Shown in pieces: positions 21,324 to 29,547 of a stretch of 29,997 bases of DNA. The DNA comes from a virus. Location of the stretch: IMG/VR virus record IMGVR_UViG_3300027902_000165, positions 1-29,997 of that record, one strand, 5' to 3'. Under the pieces are notes generated by a model. It was not told the DNA's origin and searched no databases. It saw nothing but the letters and a program-made list of their open reading frames with translations. The position numbers were made by a program, and so were the translations under genes. Every line of letters starts with the position of its first letter. The stretch's first letter is position 1.

Positions 21324-22238
21324 ATGAGTCTATATCTTAAATATCGTCCTGCTGAATTAGAACACCTTAAAGGGAATGCTGACATCGTTACCACATTGGA
21401 AGGGATGTTGGAAGATCCTGATGATTGTCCACATACCTTCTTACTTCATGGTCCTACAGGATGTGGTAAAACAACCATAGCAAGGATCATAGCAAACAGG
21501 TTAGGTTGTAATGGTACTGATTTACAAGAAGTGGATTCTGCTCAGTTTCGTGGGATAGACACAGCAAGGGAAATAAGGAGTCAAAGTAATTACATGGCAC
21601 TAGAAGGTAATTGTCGTGTATGGATTATTGATGAGTGTCATAAGATGACTAATGATGCTCAAAATGCTTTGCTTAAAATACTTGAAGATACACCAAAGCA
21701 TGTCTACTTTGTTTTATGTACTACTGAACCTCAGAAACTCATTGCTACTATAAAAGGCAGATGTAGTATATTTCAAGTTAAACCATTAGGTGAGCAGGAT
21801 ATGTATCATTTGCTACGTAAGGTGGCAACCAAAGAGGGTGAACAACTTACCAGAGAAGTATATGATATAATAATTCGTGACAGTCTTGGACTTCCCAGGA
21901 ATGCTTTACAAACATTGGAACAGGTATTGAGAGCATCACCTGAACGTAGAGTAGAAATTGCTCAACAGGCAGCAGCTGAACAATCCCAATCAATTGAATT
22001 GTGTAGGATATTGTTGAAAGGGGGAACTTGGAAAGAGGTAAATACCATATTAAATGGATTGAGAGATCAGGACGCTGAAAGTATTCGTAGAGTTGTACTT
22101 GGCTATTGCCAGGCAGTATTACTCAAAGGTGATGTGTATAGGGCTGGATTAATTCTTGAGGAATTTATTACTCCATTTTATGACTCAGGATTTCCACAAT
22201 TAGTGTATGCATGTTATTCTATAATTAAAACCAAATGA
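21324..22238 (+). CDS. Clamp loader AAA+ ATPase (RFC/DnaX-like)
   Basis: The AAA+ motifs are clear: Walker A GPTGCGKT (43-50), Walker B with DECH (VWIIDECHKM, 103-106), sensor 1 in LCTTEPQKL and the SRC-like arginine finger KGRCSIF. YRPAELEHLKGN at the start is the usual RFC box. Length of 304 aa gives the ATPase module and a collar, without a tau-like extension. One protein may form the whole pentamer, since no second loader subunit is visible. It loads the clamp encoded at 17.6 kb onto primed DNA for the polymerase. Confidence 0.9.
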   Translation: MSLYLKYRPAELEHLKGNADIVTTLEGMLEDPDDCPHTFLLHGPTGCGKTTIARIIANRLGCNGTDLQEVDSAQFRGIDTAREIRSQSNYMALEGNCRVWIIDECHKMTNDAQNALLKILEDTPKHVYFVLCTTEPQKLIATIKGRCSIFQVKPLGEQDMYHLLRKVATKEGEQLTREVYDIIIRDSLGLPRNALQTLEQVLRASPERRVEIAQQAAAEQSQSIELCRILLKGGTWKEVNTILNGLRDQDAESIRRVVLGYCQAVLLKGDVYRAGLILEEFITPFYDSGFPQLVYACYSIIKTK

Positions 22239-22239
22239 T

Positions 22240-22395
22240 ATGACACCAACAGATGTAAGAATGAAGTATAATAAGGAAACAGGAAATGAAACCTATCCTT
22301 CTATAAATTCAGAACACGATTATGTAAAATGGTTGGAAGAGGAACTCATTAAAGCCTGGGAAGATATTGCAATCGGACTTAATAAACAAATATAA
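22240..22395 (+). CDS. Small hypothetical protein (51 aa)
   Basis: The start overlaps nothing but lies one base after the clamp-loader stop, and the stop is one base before the next ATG. The peptide begins MTPTDVRMKYNKETG and has a long acidic helix HDYVKWLEEELIKAWEDI. Its compact spacing argues that it is translated. A W-L-E-E-E helix of this kind is common in small phage proteins of unknown role. Confidence 0.55.
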   Translation: MTPTDVRMKYNKETGNETYPSINSEHDYVKWLEEELIKAWEDIAIGLNKQI

Positions 22396-22396
22396 T

Positions 22397-22891
22397 ATGA
22401 ACTACCAAGAGGACATAAGGATTGATGAGACTGCTCTTGACGTAGAGTGGTTGGAACAGGCATCACTTGCTATGAAATATGGTAAGTATTATGCCTTAGC
22501 ACGTCGACGGTTTATAGAAGCGGAAGAGAAAGTAAAGGTTGTCAGGGCTGAGCTTATAGCAGAGGCAAATGCTAACCCTGTTAAGTGCTGTAAAAAGGAC
22601 AAACCTAACGCGGCTGATATCGAAGCATATTATCGAAATGCTAAACGTCACAAAGACGCGAAAGAGGAGTGGGTAACAGCACAGTATGAACTTGACATGG
22701 CTGAGATAGCTAAGAACGAGATTGGCTTTACCAGGAAATCTGCCTTAGAGAACCTGGTAAGACTGCACGGACAGCAGTATTTTGCTGGTCCAAAGGTTCC
22801 CAGGGATATTGAATGGGAACGGAAAGCATTTGATAAGAAAGTGAATGCTGGTGTATCATCAAAGTTATCACGTAAACCTAAAATCGTATGA
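22397..22891 (+). CDS. Helical phage protein, possible recombination mediator (UvsY-like)
   Basis: 164 aa, mostly helical coiled segments (ARRRFIEAEEKVKVVRAELI, then KEEWVTAQYELDMAEIAKNE) ending in a conserved-looking block ALENLVRLHGQQYFAGPKVPRD. Proteins with this C-terminal block are frequently encoded beside phage ssDNA-binding proteins and RecA-like recombinases and are sometimes annotated as UvsY-like mediators. The neighbours here, an SSB two genes on and a recombinase four genes on, fit that pattern. The start is ATG 22397. The role as recombination mediator is an inference from context and remembered similarity. Confidence 0.7.
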   Translation: MNYQEDIRIDETALDVEWLEQASLAMKYGKYYALARRRFIEAEEKVKVVRAELIAEANANPVKCCKKDKPNAADIEAYYRNAKRHKDAKEEWVTAQYELDMAEIAKNEIGFTRKSALENLVRLHGQQYFAGPKVPRDIEWERKAFDKKVNAGVSSKLSRKPKIV

Positions 22892-23058
22892 TACTTGACC
22901 TAATATGTTTTGTAATTGTATCACTTGCCATAATTTACCTGGGAAGTAGGTTACAAATGAGAGCCTGGTTAAAAGAACTTGATATTCATTTGGGTAAAAA
23001 GTTTGTTGATTTTATTAATACTAAAAAGAAAGAAAATGACAACAAAGAAGAAAAGTAA
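22888..23058 (+). CDS. Small membrane protein (56 aa)
   Basis: The start overlaps the previous stop in an ATGA junction. Residues 3-19 (LDLICFVIVSLAIIYLG) form a single transmembrane helix. The rest is basic and lysine-rich, ending KKKENDNKEEK. The 3' end overlaps the first 23 bases of the ssDNA-binding protein gene, whose start codon lies within it. The function is unknown. Confidence 0.5.
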   Translation: MILDLICFVIVSLAIIYLGSRLQMRAWLKELDIHLGKKFVDFINTKKKENDNKEEK

Positions 23059-24163
23059 TTTCGCTGGAAAGGTAGGAGCCAATGCACAAAAGAAAGCACA
23101 AACTGGTGCCTCCTACGGTCACTTAAGACTTCCAAAAGGTGTGGGTGTATTTGCACCCGATCCTGATGGAAGGTATAAGTTGGATTTTTTGCCTTATGTC
23201 GTTACTGATCCAAAACATATGGACAGGGATAAGGAACTTGGTGTTGCTATGGTTGGGGAAGTTTGGTGGAAGAAACCCTACAGGCTTCATAGGAATGTTG
23301 GTTCCTCTGATGATGCTGAAGTTTGTTTGGCTACAATTGGTAAGAAATGTCCTATATGTGAATACAGGGCTAAACGTGTCAAAGAGGGTGCTGATAAAGA
23401 AGAATTACAGTCAATGAATTCTTCACTCAGGAACCTTTACATTGTTATTCCACTTGATTCTAAAAAGCATGAAGAGAAGATTCACATCTTTGACATGAGC
23501 GATTGGAACTTCCAAAAACTTTTGACTGAAGAGTTAAAAGAGGATGACACCAAGGAAATATTCCCAGATCTTGAAGAAGGATTAACAGTAAAGGTAAGAT
23601 TTGAAGCTGCTACAGTTGGTAAGAGTAAACCATTTGCTGAAGCAAGTCGTATTGACTTCCTGGAACGTGAGGAAGGGTATGATGAAGCAATGCTTGATAA
23701 GGTACCAAACCTTGATGAGATATTACACATACTTTCGTATGATGAACTTGCAGCTAAATTCTTTGAGACTGAAGGAGAAGAAGAGGGTGGTAAGGTAAAA
23801 GAGGTTGAAGAAGAGGAAGAGGATGAGGATGAAAAGCCTGTAAGGAAACATAAGGTTCGTGAAGAGCCGGAGGAAGAAGAGGAAGATGATGAACCCGTTC
23901 GTAAAAAGAAACGTCCTGTACCAGTTGAAGAGGAGGATGAAGAGGAAGATGAGAAACCAGTAAAGAAGAAAAAACCTGCACCGGTTGAAGAAGATGAAGA
24001 GGAAGAGGATGAAAAGCCTACTCGTAAACATTCCACACCTGCTAAAACCTCTGGTAAGGACAAATGTCCACACGGTCACAAGTTTGGAGTAGACCATGAG
24101 GAATATCCAGAATGTGATGATTGTAAACTTTGGGACCTGTGTCTTGAAGAGAAAGAGAAGTAA
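23036..24163 (+). CDS. ssDNA-binding protein (gp32-like) with acidic repeat tail and C-terminal zinc knuckle
   Basis: The N-terminal 240 residues match phage gp32-type SSBs: FAPDPDGRYKLDFLPY, then a zinc site with C97, C105 and C108 (CLATIGKKCPICEYR), and strands with RNLYIVIPL. Residues 248-335 form four imperfect repeats of a glutamate run followed by EKPV and lysines, such as DEKPVKKKKPAPV. The last 35 residues add a second zinc knuckle, C344, C360, C363 and C369. The acidic tail should compete with ssDNA and recruit replication proteins, as in T4 gp32. The start is ATG 23036, not the upstream possible start at 22979, which reads through the small membrane gene. Confidence 0.85.
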   Translation: MTTKKKSNFAGKVGANAQKKAQTGASYGHLRLPKGVGVFAPDPDGRYKLDFLPYVVTDPKHMDRDKELGVAMVGEVWWKKPYRLHRNVGSSDDAEVCLATIGKKCPICEYRAKRVKEGADKEELQSMNSSLRNLYIVIPLDSKKHEEKIHIFDMSDWNFQKLLTEELKEDDTKEIFPDLEEGLTVKVRFEAATVGKSKPFAEASRIDFLEREEGYDEAMLDKVPNLDEILHILSYDELAAKFFETEGEEEGGKVKEVEEEEEDEDEKPVRKHKVREEPEEEEEDDEPVRKKKRPVPVEEEDEEEDEKPVKKKKPAPVEEDEEEEDEKPTRKHSTPAKTSGKDKCPHGHKFGVDHEEYPECDDCKLWDLCLEEKEK

Positions 24164-24165
24164 TT

Positions 24166-24528
24166 ATGCCAATATTAAGTGTTGACAAAAAGAAGATGGA
24201 TAACCGACTCGTGGGGGTATATTTGCCTCCACGAGTATTTCGTTATCTTACTCTTTTCACATTGGCAAAAGGAATGACAAAATCTAAATTACTTATACTA
24301 TTGATTGAAGATTGGATGAGAAATGTAAATGTCAATGGAAAAGAAAGCAATCTCATCCAAGAAATTGTTATTCGTGCTAACCGGGAGTGGAAAGAGAAGA
24401 AGAAAGCACATCCAAGGGCAAGTCATAATGAGTTTAAAACAAAATTGGAAACAGAACTCCTTGATAAGGGATTGCCTCAGAAGCAAGTTGATACAATCTT
24501 AACACAGATACAAGATGGAAAGAACTAA
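24166..24528 (+). CDS. Putative ribbon-helix-helix protein (120 aa)
   Basis: The first half contains a short strand and two helices, NRLVGVYLPPRVFRYLTLFT followed by KGMTKSKLLILLIEDWMRN, the arrangement of ribbon-helix-helix DNA-binding proteins. The second half is a charged helical extension (REWKEKKKAHPRASHNEF). It starts three bases after the SSB stop and overlaps the recombinase start by 14 bases, so it is co-expressed. It may regulate transcription or act on DNA beside the recombinase; the fold call is tentative. Confidence 0.6.
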   Translation: MPILSVDKKKMDNRLVGVYLPPRVFRYLTLFTLAKGMTKSKLLILLIEDWMRNVNVNGKESNLIQEIVIRANREWKEKKKAHPRASHNEFKTKLETELLDKGLPQKQVDTILTQIQDGKN

Positions 24529-25576
24529 GAAACCAGAGTCATTAAGTTCACAAATGCAACGAAAGGTAGCAACAAGTGGAAAAGAAAAATATACAGAATT
24601 TGAAGGACACTTTGGAGGGAACAATATTTCAACAGGTAGCACGCTCCTTGACCTGGCGATTAGTGGTGGACGAGTCAGGGGAGGAGGTTTGCCAAGTGGA
24701 ATCCTCGTTGAGATATTCGGACCAAGTGGAAGTGGGAAAACCGTACTCTTATCTGAAATTGCGGGAAATATTCAAGCTAAAGGTGGGGAAGTTAAGTTTC
24801 ATGATCCTGAAGCAAGACTAAACCAACAGTTTGCTAAGATGTTTGGGCTTGAGTTAAAAGAAGGGGATTACCATAGACCTGATACCGTTCCAGAGGTTTT
24901 TAAAGAAGTAAGAAATTGGGAACCTGAAGGAAAGAAAGATACAGTACATGGTATAATGGCTGATTCCCTTGCTGCCCTTTCTACTGATATGGAAATGGGG
25001 AAAGATGAAGGTGATAAAATGGGTATGAGACGTGCTAAGGAATTCAGTGAGGAATTAAGAAAAACTTGTCGTATCCTTGCTCAAAATAATTTCCTAATGG
25101 TTTGTAGTAACCAAGTAAGAGTGAATGTTGACGCTGGACAATGGGCTCCTAAATATTCAACACCTGGTGGGGAAGCAGTTGGTTTCTATTCCAGTTTAAG
25201 ACTTCAAACATCTATTACCAAGAAGATTAAGAAAGAAAAAACATATCACGGGAAAGCCATTAGTCGTATTATTGGAGTAGAGATTGATATTACTGTTTTC
25301 AAAAACTCTATTTGGAAACCGTTTCGTGTTGCTCCTCTTACCATTATATTTGATTATGGTGTGGATGATATACGACAGAACCTTCAATTTGTTAAAAACT
25401 TTTCCAAGAATGCATTCTATTCTATAGGTGAAGAAAAACTGGATAAAGAAATGGATGCCTCAATAGCCAAAATTGAGGAGGATGGACGTGAAGAAGAACT
25501 TCGTCAAGAAGTAATTTTATTGTGGGATAAAATTGAATTACAGTTTGACAGTCATCGTAAACCTAAGAGAGGATAA
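24515..25576 (+). CDS. RecA/UvsX-like recombinase
   Basis: An ATP-dependent strand-exchange protein. STGSTLLDLAISGG leads to Walker A GPSGSGKT (69-76). The Walker B region is VHGIMADSLAAL. The L2/core stretch LMVCSNQVRVNVDAGQWAPKYSTPGGEAVGFYSSLRLQ is very close to RecA (its PGGNALKFYASVRL block). At 353 aa it is RecA-sized, and the C-terminal domain is acidic and helical. It should drive recombination-dependent replication with the SSB, the possible mediator, the RuvC-like resolvase and the Mre11/Rad50-like pair. Confidence 0.9.
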   Translation: MERTKKPESLSSQMQRKVATSGKEKYTEFEGHFGGNNISTGSTLLDLAISGGRVRGGGLPSGILVEIFGPSGSGKTVLLSEIAGNIQAKGGEVKFHDPEARLNQQFAKMFGLELKEGDYHRPDTVPEVFKEVRNWEPEGKKDTVHGIMADSLAALSTDMEMGKDEGDKMGMRRAKEFSEELRKTCRILAQNNFLMVCSNQVRVNVDAGQWAPKYSTPGGEAVGFYSSLRLQTSITKKIKKEKTYHGKAISRIIGVEIDITVFKNSIWKPFRVAPLTIIFDYGVDDIRQNLQFVKNFSKNAFYSIGEEKLDKEMDASIAKIEEDGREEELRQEVILLWDKIELQFDSHRKPKRG

Positions 25577-25577
25577 T

Positions 25578-26129
25578 ATGGAACGAACTATTCATCAACA
25601 GAGGGAACTCATTATCCTCACCAACGATCCAAGTATTACTGCCTGGGGATTTGCTGTACTTAATGGTAGAGGTGACATACTTGATTCAGGTTGTATTAAG
25701 ACTTCTCCAGAACAAAAGAAACGTCGTATTCGTAAATCAGATGATACTTGTCGTAGGGTAAGTGAAGTAAATCAACGACTCTTAGGACTGATTAAAAAAT
25801 GGAAAGTCAATTACATTTTATCTGAATTACCTCACGGTAGTCAAAATGCTTCAGCTGCAGTTATGATTGGTATTACAACTGGTATTGGACAAACCATATC
25901 AGATGCCTTAGGAATAGCAATTGAATGGTACTCTGAGGGTGACAGTAAGAAGGCTGTTCTTCATAAACAGTCCGCTACCAAAGGGGAAATGGTAAATGCT
26001 ATTTGTAAACTGTATGGTAATAAATGGAGAAAGAATGTAAAATATATTGATGAGGCAGTCGCTGATTCATTAGCCATACATTATGTAGCAAGTCTTGATA
26101 GCCCAATCTTAAAATACATGAAACGATGA
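25578..26129 (+). CDS. RuvC-like Holliday junction resolvase
   Basis: The RNase H-like fold of RuvC: first aspartate in LTNDPSITAWGFAVL (D17), a glutamate in ILSELPHGSQNASA (E83), and terminal acidic residues in YIDEAVADSLAIHY (D158, D163). GDSKKAVLHKQSATKGEMV occupies the place of the substrate-binding helix. Length of 183 aa is typical of RuvC. It would resolve four-way junctions produced during recombination or clear branched DNA before packaging. The start is ATG 25578, one base after the recombinase stop. Confidence 0.85.
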   Translation: MERTIHQQRELIILTNDPSITAWGFAVLNGRGDILDSGCIKTSPEQKKRRIRKSDDTCRRVSEVNQRLLGLIKKWKVNYILSELPHGSQNASAAVMIGITTGIGQTISDALGIAIEWYSEGDSKKAVLHKQSATKGEMVNAICKLYGNKWRKNVKYIDEAVADSLAIHYVASLDSPILKYMKR

Positions 26130-26311
26130 CACACGAAACATTTAAAAAGTTTAAATGGTACACTTACCATAATGGTGAGTTTACAAAGACATTCTTCTGT
26201 ATTGACATAGATGGTGAATACCTTATGTTTGACAGAAGAAGAGGATATAGTCTTATTCAATGTAAACCAGCAACTGAAGAGGAAATTAAACAAGCCAAAG
26301 CTGAATTATGA
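26126..26311 (+). CDS. Hypothetical protein (61 aa)
   Basis: A small beta-rich protein, KFKWYTYHNGEFTKTFFCID, DGEYLMFDRRRGYSLIQC, ending in an acidic helix. Both ends overlap the neighbours by four bases (ATGA), so it is translated together with the resolvase and the Rad50-like gene. I recognise no family. Confidence 0.6.
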   Translation: MTHETFKKFKWYTYHNGEFTKTFFCIDIDGEYLMFDRRRGYSLIQCKPATEEEIKQAKAEL

Positions 26312-27378
26312 TTACTGAATTACATATCACAAACTTTCAATCACATGAAGAAACTCACCTTACCTTCAATCCAGGGGTTAATATCATCATTGGCCCATCG
26401 GACTCCGGAAAAACGGCAATTATACGAGCTTTGCAATGGGTTATTTGGAACAGACCAAGTGGAGATTCCATCCGTTCTCATTGGGGAGGTAAGACATCTG
26501 TTGAGCTTGTCACCGAAGAAGGTACAGTTCTTAGGATTAAAGATAAAGGTGATTCGTATGGGTTGACTATTGGAGGACGAAAAGATTTGGATTTCAAGGC
26601 TTTTGGTACTTCAGTGCCGGAAGAAATCACTCAGCTGCTTAATATCAATGAAACAAATCTGCAAAAGCAATTAGATTCTCCATTTCTTTTAAGTTTATCA
26701 CCAGGGGATGTTGCTAAGCATTTCAATAAAGTTGCTAAACTTGATAAGATTGACACTTCATTACAAAACATCAATAGTGGGATAAGGGAATTAACTGCTG
26801 ATATCAAATATGCTGAAGGGCAAGAATTAACTTTAACTGAAAACCTGGGTGATTTTGATCATCTGGAAAAGATGGAAGTGGAGATTGAGGTATTAGAAGG
26901 AATGGAAAGTAGATTAAGCAGTCAAAGGAAAATCAGAGAGAAGTTGATGGATTGGTGTTGCTCATATCAAGAAACAGATATGGCCATTGATGTTGAATCC
27001 GAATTACTTCAATATGAAGAACCTTTAAATAAGATATTTGAACTGAAAGAGCAATATGGGGATTTAAAGCATGATCGTTTAGCTTTACATCTTGTCATAA
27101 GTAATATTGAAATGACAGAAGAGGATATTGAAGATCAGCAAGACTTACTTTCAATAGAGACAAACGTTACAAATTTACTGGTCTTGTATAAAGAGGTAAA
27201 CACGGCAAAATCCAATAGAAATCTCTTAAGCAAGGCTTTGGCAAATCTAAATAATATAAATAGTCGTCTCAGAACAGCAACGGCTGCTTTCGACGCATTA
27301 CAAGGCAAGTTAAATCAAGTGAAGGTATGTCCTTTCTGTGGTAATAAAATCAATAAGGATGCAACGCACAAACATTAA
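26308..27378 (+). CDS. SbcC/Rad50-like ATPase, N-terminal half
   Basis: This gene encodes only the first half of an SMC-type ATPase: the N-terminal lobe with HITNFQSHEETHLTF and Walker A GPSDSGKT (29-36), the Q-loop region around LQKQLDSPFLLSL, then an outgoing coiled coil, and a zinc hook at the very end, VCPFCGNK (C341, C344), 12 residues from the stop. No signature motif, Walker B or returning coil is present. These appear in the gene at 28.9 kb. Two such halves would have to combine with that protein to build a functional ATP site. It overlaps the Mre11-like gene by 20 bases. Confidence 0.88.
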   Translation: MITELHITNFQSHEETHLTFNPGVNIIIGPSDSGKTAIIRALQWVIWNRPSGDSIRSHWGGKTSVELVTEEGTVLRIKDKGDSYGLTIGGRKDLDFKAFGTSVPEEITQLLNINETNLQKQLDSPFLLSLSPGDVAKHFNKVAKLDKIDTSLQNINSGIRELTADIKYAEGQELTLTENLGDFDHLEKMEVEIEVLEGMESRLSSQRKIREKLMDWCCSYQETDMAIDVESELLQYEEPLNKIFELKEQYGDLKHDRLALHLVISNIEMTEEDIEDQQDLLSIETNVTNLLVLYKEVNTAKSNRNLLSKALANLNNINSRLRTATAAFDALQGKLNQVKVCPFCGNKINKDATHKH

Positions 27379-28228
27379 AATACCAACAGCCATATTATGC
27401 TCTGATTTCCATTTACGGGAATCCACTCCTGTTTGTTATACTGGAGACTATCAAAAGGAGCAATGGAATTCTGTAGATTTTATTTCCAATCTTCAAAAGA
27501 AGCATCATTGTCCAATTTTTTTTGCCGGTGATTTATTTGATCATTGGAAACCAAGTCCCTGGTTATTAACAAAGGCTTCAGAACATTTACCAAATGATAT
27601 TCTTGCAGTGTATGGTCAACATGATCTCCCTCAACATAATATAGATTTGGCAAATAAATGTGGTATGTGGAATTTAATGACAAATGGAAAACTTTCTATT
27701 TTACAGCAAGGGTATTGGGGATGGGAACCAGCAGGAGGGAAAGGTCTCATATGGAAAAATAGAGAAATTCTTATTTGGCATCATTTAACTTATCAACAGA
27801 AACCATTTCCGGGAGCCTCAGGTGGAATGGCATCAGGTGTATTAAGAAAGTATCCTCAATATGATTTAATAGTGACTGGAGACAATCATCAATCCTTTGT
27901 GGAAGAATATAAAGGAAGATATTTAGTTAATCCAGGATCTTTAATGAGGATGGATGCAGATCAAATAAACTTTAAACCTTGCGTATATTTATGGTACGCA
28001 GAGGATAATTCAATACAGCAAGTCTTTATACCTATAGTGCCCAATGTAATTACCCGTGCCCATATAGAGCAAGCGAAGCAGCGAGACTTAAGAATCTCTG
28101 CATTCGTGAGTAAGTTGGATGGAGACTGGAAAACCTCTATGTCGTTTGAAGAGAACCTAGATGAATTTTTTAAGACAAACAATACAAAAGAACCTATCAA
28201 ACAAATTATTTACCAATCCTTAGAATAA
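27359..28228 (+). CDS. SbcD/Mre11-like metallophosphoesterase nuclease
   Basis: All metal-binding motifs of Mre11-type nucleases are visible: CSDFHLRE (D16, H18), FFAGDLFDHW (D58, D61), GQHD in place of GNHD (86-89), WHHLTYQ, and TGDNHQSF in place of GHxH. LVNPGSLMRMDADQ is the typical end of the nuclease domain, followed by a capping region. At 289 aa it is close to T4 gp47. It works with the Rad50-like halves on either side to process DNA ends. The start is ATG 27359; an upstream GTG at 27338 is also open. Confidence 0.9.
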   Translation: MQRTNIKIPTAILCSDFHLRESTPVCYTGDYQKEQWNSVDFISNLQKKHHCPIFFAGDLFDHWKPSPWLLTKASEHLPNDILAVYGQHDLPQHNIDLANKCGMWNLMTNGKLSILQQGYWGWEPAGGKGLIWKNREILIWHHLTYQQKPFPGASGGMASGVLRKYPQYDLIVTGDNHQSFVEEYKGRYLVNPGSLMRMDADQINFKPCVYLWYAEDNSIQQVFIPIVPNVITRAHIEQAKQRDLRISAFVSKLDGDWKTSMSFEENLDEFFKTNNTKEPIKQIIYQSLE

Positions 28229-28464
28229 TGGAAACAGAATTAAGAAGAACCAATTTTCCCAAGAAACATCCAATTAGACGTGAATTGGAACAATATGTAA
28301 TTGCTTGGAACACCTGCCTCAGAGAGGTTGTTAGTACGATGGATTGCATAACTTTATTAAGAAATGCCAATCCAACATACCGATCGGATTATGCATACCA
28401 GTTAAGAGATGCTGGGTTAATTACACCAGAGCAAGCAAAAGAATTTGTAAAACTCATAAGATGA
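28228..28464 (+). CDS. Hypothetical helical protein (78 aa)
   Basis: Starts on the final base of the Mre11-like gene's stop and ends in an ATGA overlap. A charged N-terminus (RRTNFPKKHPIRRELEQYV) leads to helices that include NPTYRSDYAYQLRDAGLITPEQAKEF, a pattern reminiscent of small helical domains with a two-helix turn. It lies between the two Rad50-like halves. There is no evidence that it belongs to that complex beyond position. Confidence 0.6.
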   Translation: METELRRTNFPKKHPIRRELEQYVIAWNTCLREVVSTMDCITLLRNANPTYRSDYAYQLRDAGLITPEQAKEFVKLIR

Positions 28465-28646
28465 CACCACTTGATTTACTTCGTGAAGAATTGCTTAAAT
28501 GGAAAAAAGCATTGAGCAAGTCATATACTTCATATGAAAGGAATGAAATAACCCTTGCCGAGCATGAAACACATAGGGAAAATCTTGAACCTAAAATTCA
28601 AGAGTATAAAGATGCAATTGAAACCTTACAAATATTTGGACGATGA
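28461..28646 (+). CDS. Small helical coiled-coil-like protein (61 aa)
   Basis: The true start is ATG 28461 (MTPLDLLREELLKWKKAL). The whole sequence is predicted as a helical hairpin with heptad-like leucines and charged residues (HRENLEPKIQEYKDAIETL). It ends in an ATGA overlap with the next coiled-coil gene. It may be part of, or interact with, the split Rad50-like ATPase. Confidence 0.6.
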   Translation: MTPLDLLREELLKWKKALSKSYTSYERNEITLAEHETHRENLEPKIQEYKDAIETLQIFGR

Positions 28647-28891
28647 CAGAACAAGAATTGCTTGATTTAAAAGAAAAGGTTGATGAGGCAAAAACCACCG
28701 TCTCTGAACTCACAGGACAAAAGACAGCCTTAATGAAACAACTCAAAACTGATTGGGATTGTAAAACCATTGAAGAAGCTGAGGCTAAACTTGCAACTAT
28801 GGATAAGAATATTTCCATACTTGAGAAGAAGATTGAAAGAGGTGTAAAGGAACTTGAAGAGAAATACAATGATCAAGGAACTGAGGAATAG
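28643..28891 (+). CDS. Coiled-coil protein (82 aa)
   Basis: A strongly heptad-patterned helix (LLDLKEKVDEAKTTVSELTG, then KNISILEKKIERGVKELEEK) with a short break around TDWDCKTIEEAE. Its place, overlapping the C-terminal ATPase half by 23 bases, suggests it supplies part of the returning coil that a complete Rad50 would have after its zinc hook. It ends with TAG, one of only two in the window. Confidence 0.7.
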   Translation: MTEQELLDLKEKVDEAKTTVSELTGQKTALMKQLKTDWDCKTIEEAEAKLATMDKNISILEKKIERGVKELEEKYNDQGTEE

Positions 28892-29468
28892 GCTGGAACA
28901 GCAAAAGGGACAGGCTTTTCAAATACAGAAGTCCTTAACTGAAGTTAAAGAACAACTTACTATCAAAAGACGTTCCCTGATACGGCATGAGAAAGCTCGT
29001 GAGATTGTTCGCCTTGTAGGATTGGAAACACAAAAACAACTTCAATTTCACATCTCCGATATAACATCCCTTGCCTTGGAAGCAGTATTTCCAAATCCTT
29101 ATGAACTCAAAGTTGAGTTTGTTCAAAGGAGAAACAAGACTGAATGTGATTTGTATTTTGTTAGAGATGAAAACAAGATTGATCCATTAACAGCAAGTGG
29201 TGTGGGGGCAGTGGATGTGGCAGCATTTGCTTTAAGAATTGCCAGTTGGAGTATGGCAAGTCCTCATTCAAGAAATACAATTATACTGGATGAACCATTT
29301 CGTTTCTTAAGTGAGAATTATCAAGAACGAGCTTCAACTATGTTGAAAGAGATATCAGAAAAACTCAATATCCAATTCATTATTGTTACACATGAACAGG
29401 TATTGACAAGTTATGCTGATAAGATATTTGAAGTAAGTATAAGAAAAGGAAAAACAACGGTAAAATAA
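28869..29468 (+). CDS. SbcC/Rad50-like ATPase, C-terminal half
   Basis: The counterpart of the gene at 26.3 kb: a coiled-coil lead-in (NRLEQQKGQAFQIQKSLTEV), the ABC/SMC signature region LTASGVGAVDVAAFALRIA (a divergent form of LSGGE), Walker B and D-loop NTIILDEPFRFLSE (Walker B about 137-142), and the H-switch IVTHEQ (H175). No Walker A is present. Together the two proteins contain all ATP-site motifs once. The start is ATG 28869 within the coiled-coil gene; a TTG at 28854 is possible. It ends the replication-recombination run. Confidence 0.88.
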   Translation: MIKELRNRLEQQKGQAFQIQKSLTEVKEQLTIKRRSLIRHEKAREIVRLVGLETQKQLQFHISDITSLALEAVFPNPYELKVEFVQRRNKTECDLYFVRDENKIDPLTASGVGAVDVAAFALRIASWSMASPHSRNTIILDEPFRFLSENYQERASTMLKEISEKLNIQFIIVTHEQVLTSYADKIFEVSIRKGKTTVK

Positions 29469-29475
29469 TTGAACT

Positions 29476-29523
29476 ATGGAAACATTCATCAAGGTTTACA
29501 TTCGCTCAGAGAGAACTAACTAA
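29476..29523 (+). CDS. Possible tiny leader peptide (15 aa)
   Basis: An ATG frame encoding METFIKVYIRSERTN lies alone between the ATPase gene and the next gene, 24 bases before its ATG. Nothing but its position supports translation; it could be a chance frame in an 80-base gap. Confidence 0.2.
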   Translation: METFIKVYIRSERTN

Positions 29524-29547
29524 TATAAACAATTAAAATCTAAAAAA

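Noticed and set aside
23482-24063. Long minus-strand serine-rich frame (193 codons)
   Set aside because: It is the complement of glutamate and lysine codons in the SSB tail; GAA and GAG runs read as TTC and CTC on the other strand. The same applies to the minus-strand frame at 10308-10604.
10135-28891. TAG reassignment suggested by only two TAG stops
   Set aside because: Reading through either TAG gives only a short extension with no family character, so low usage rather than reassignment explains the scarcity.
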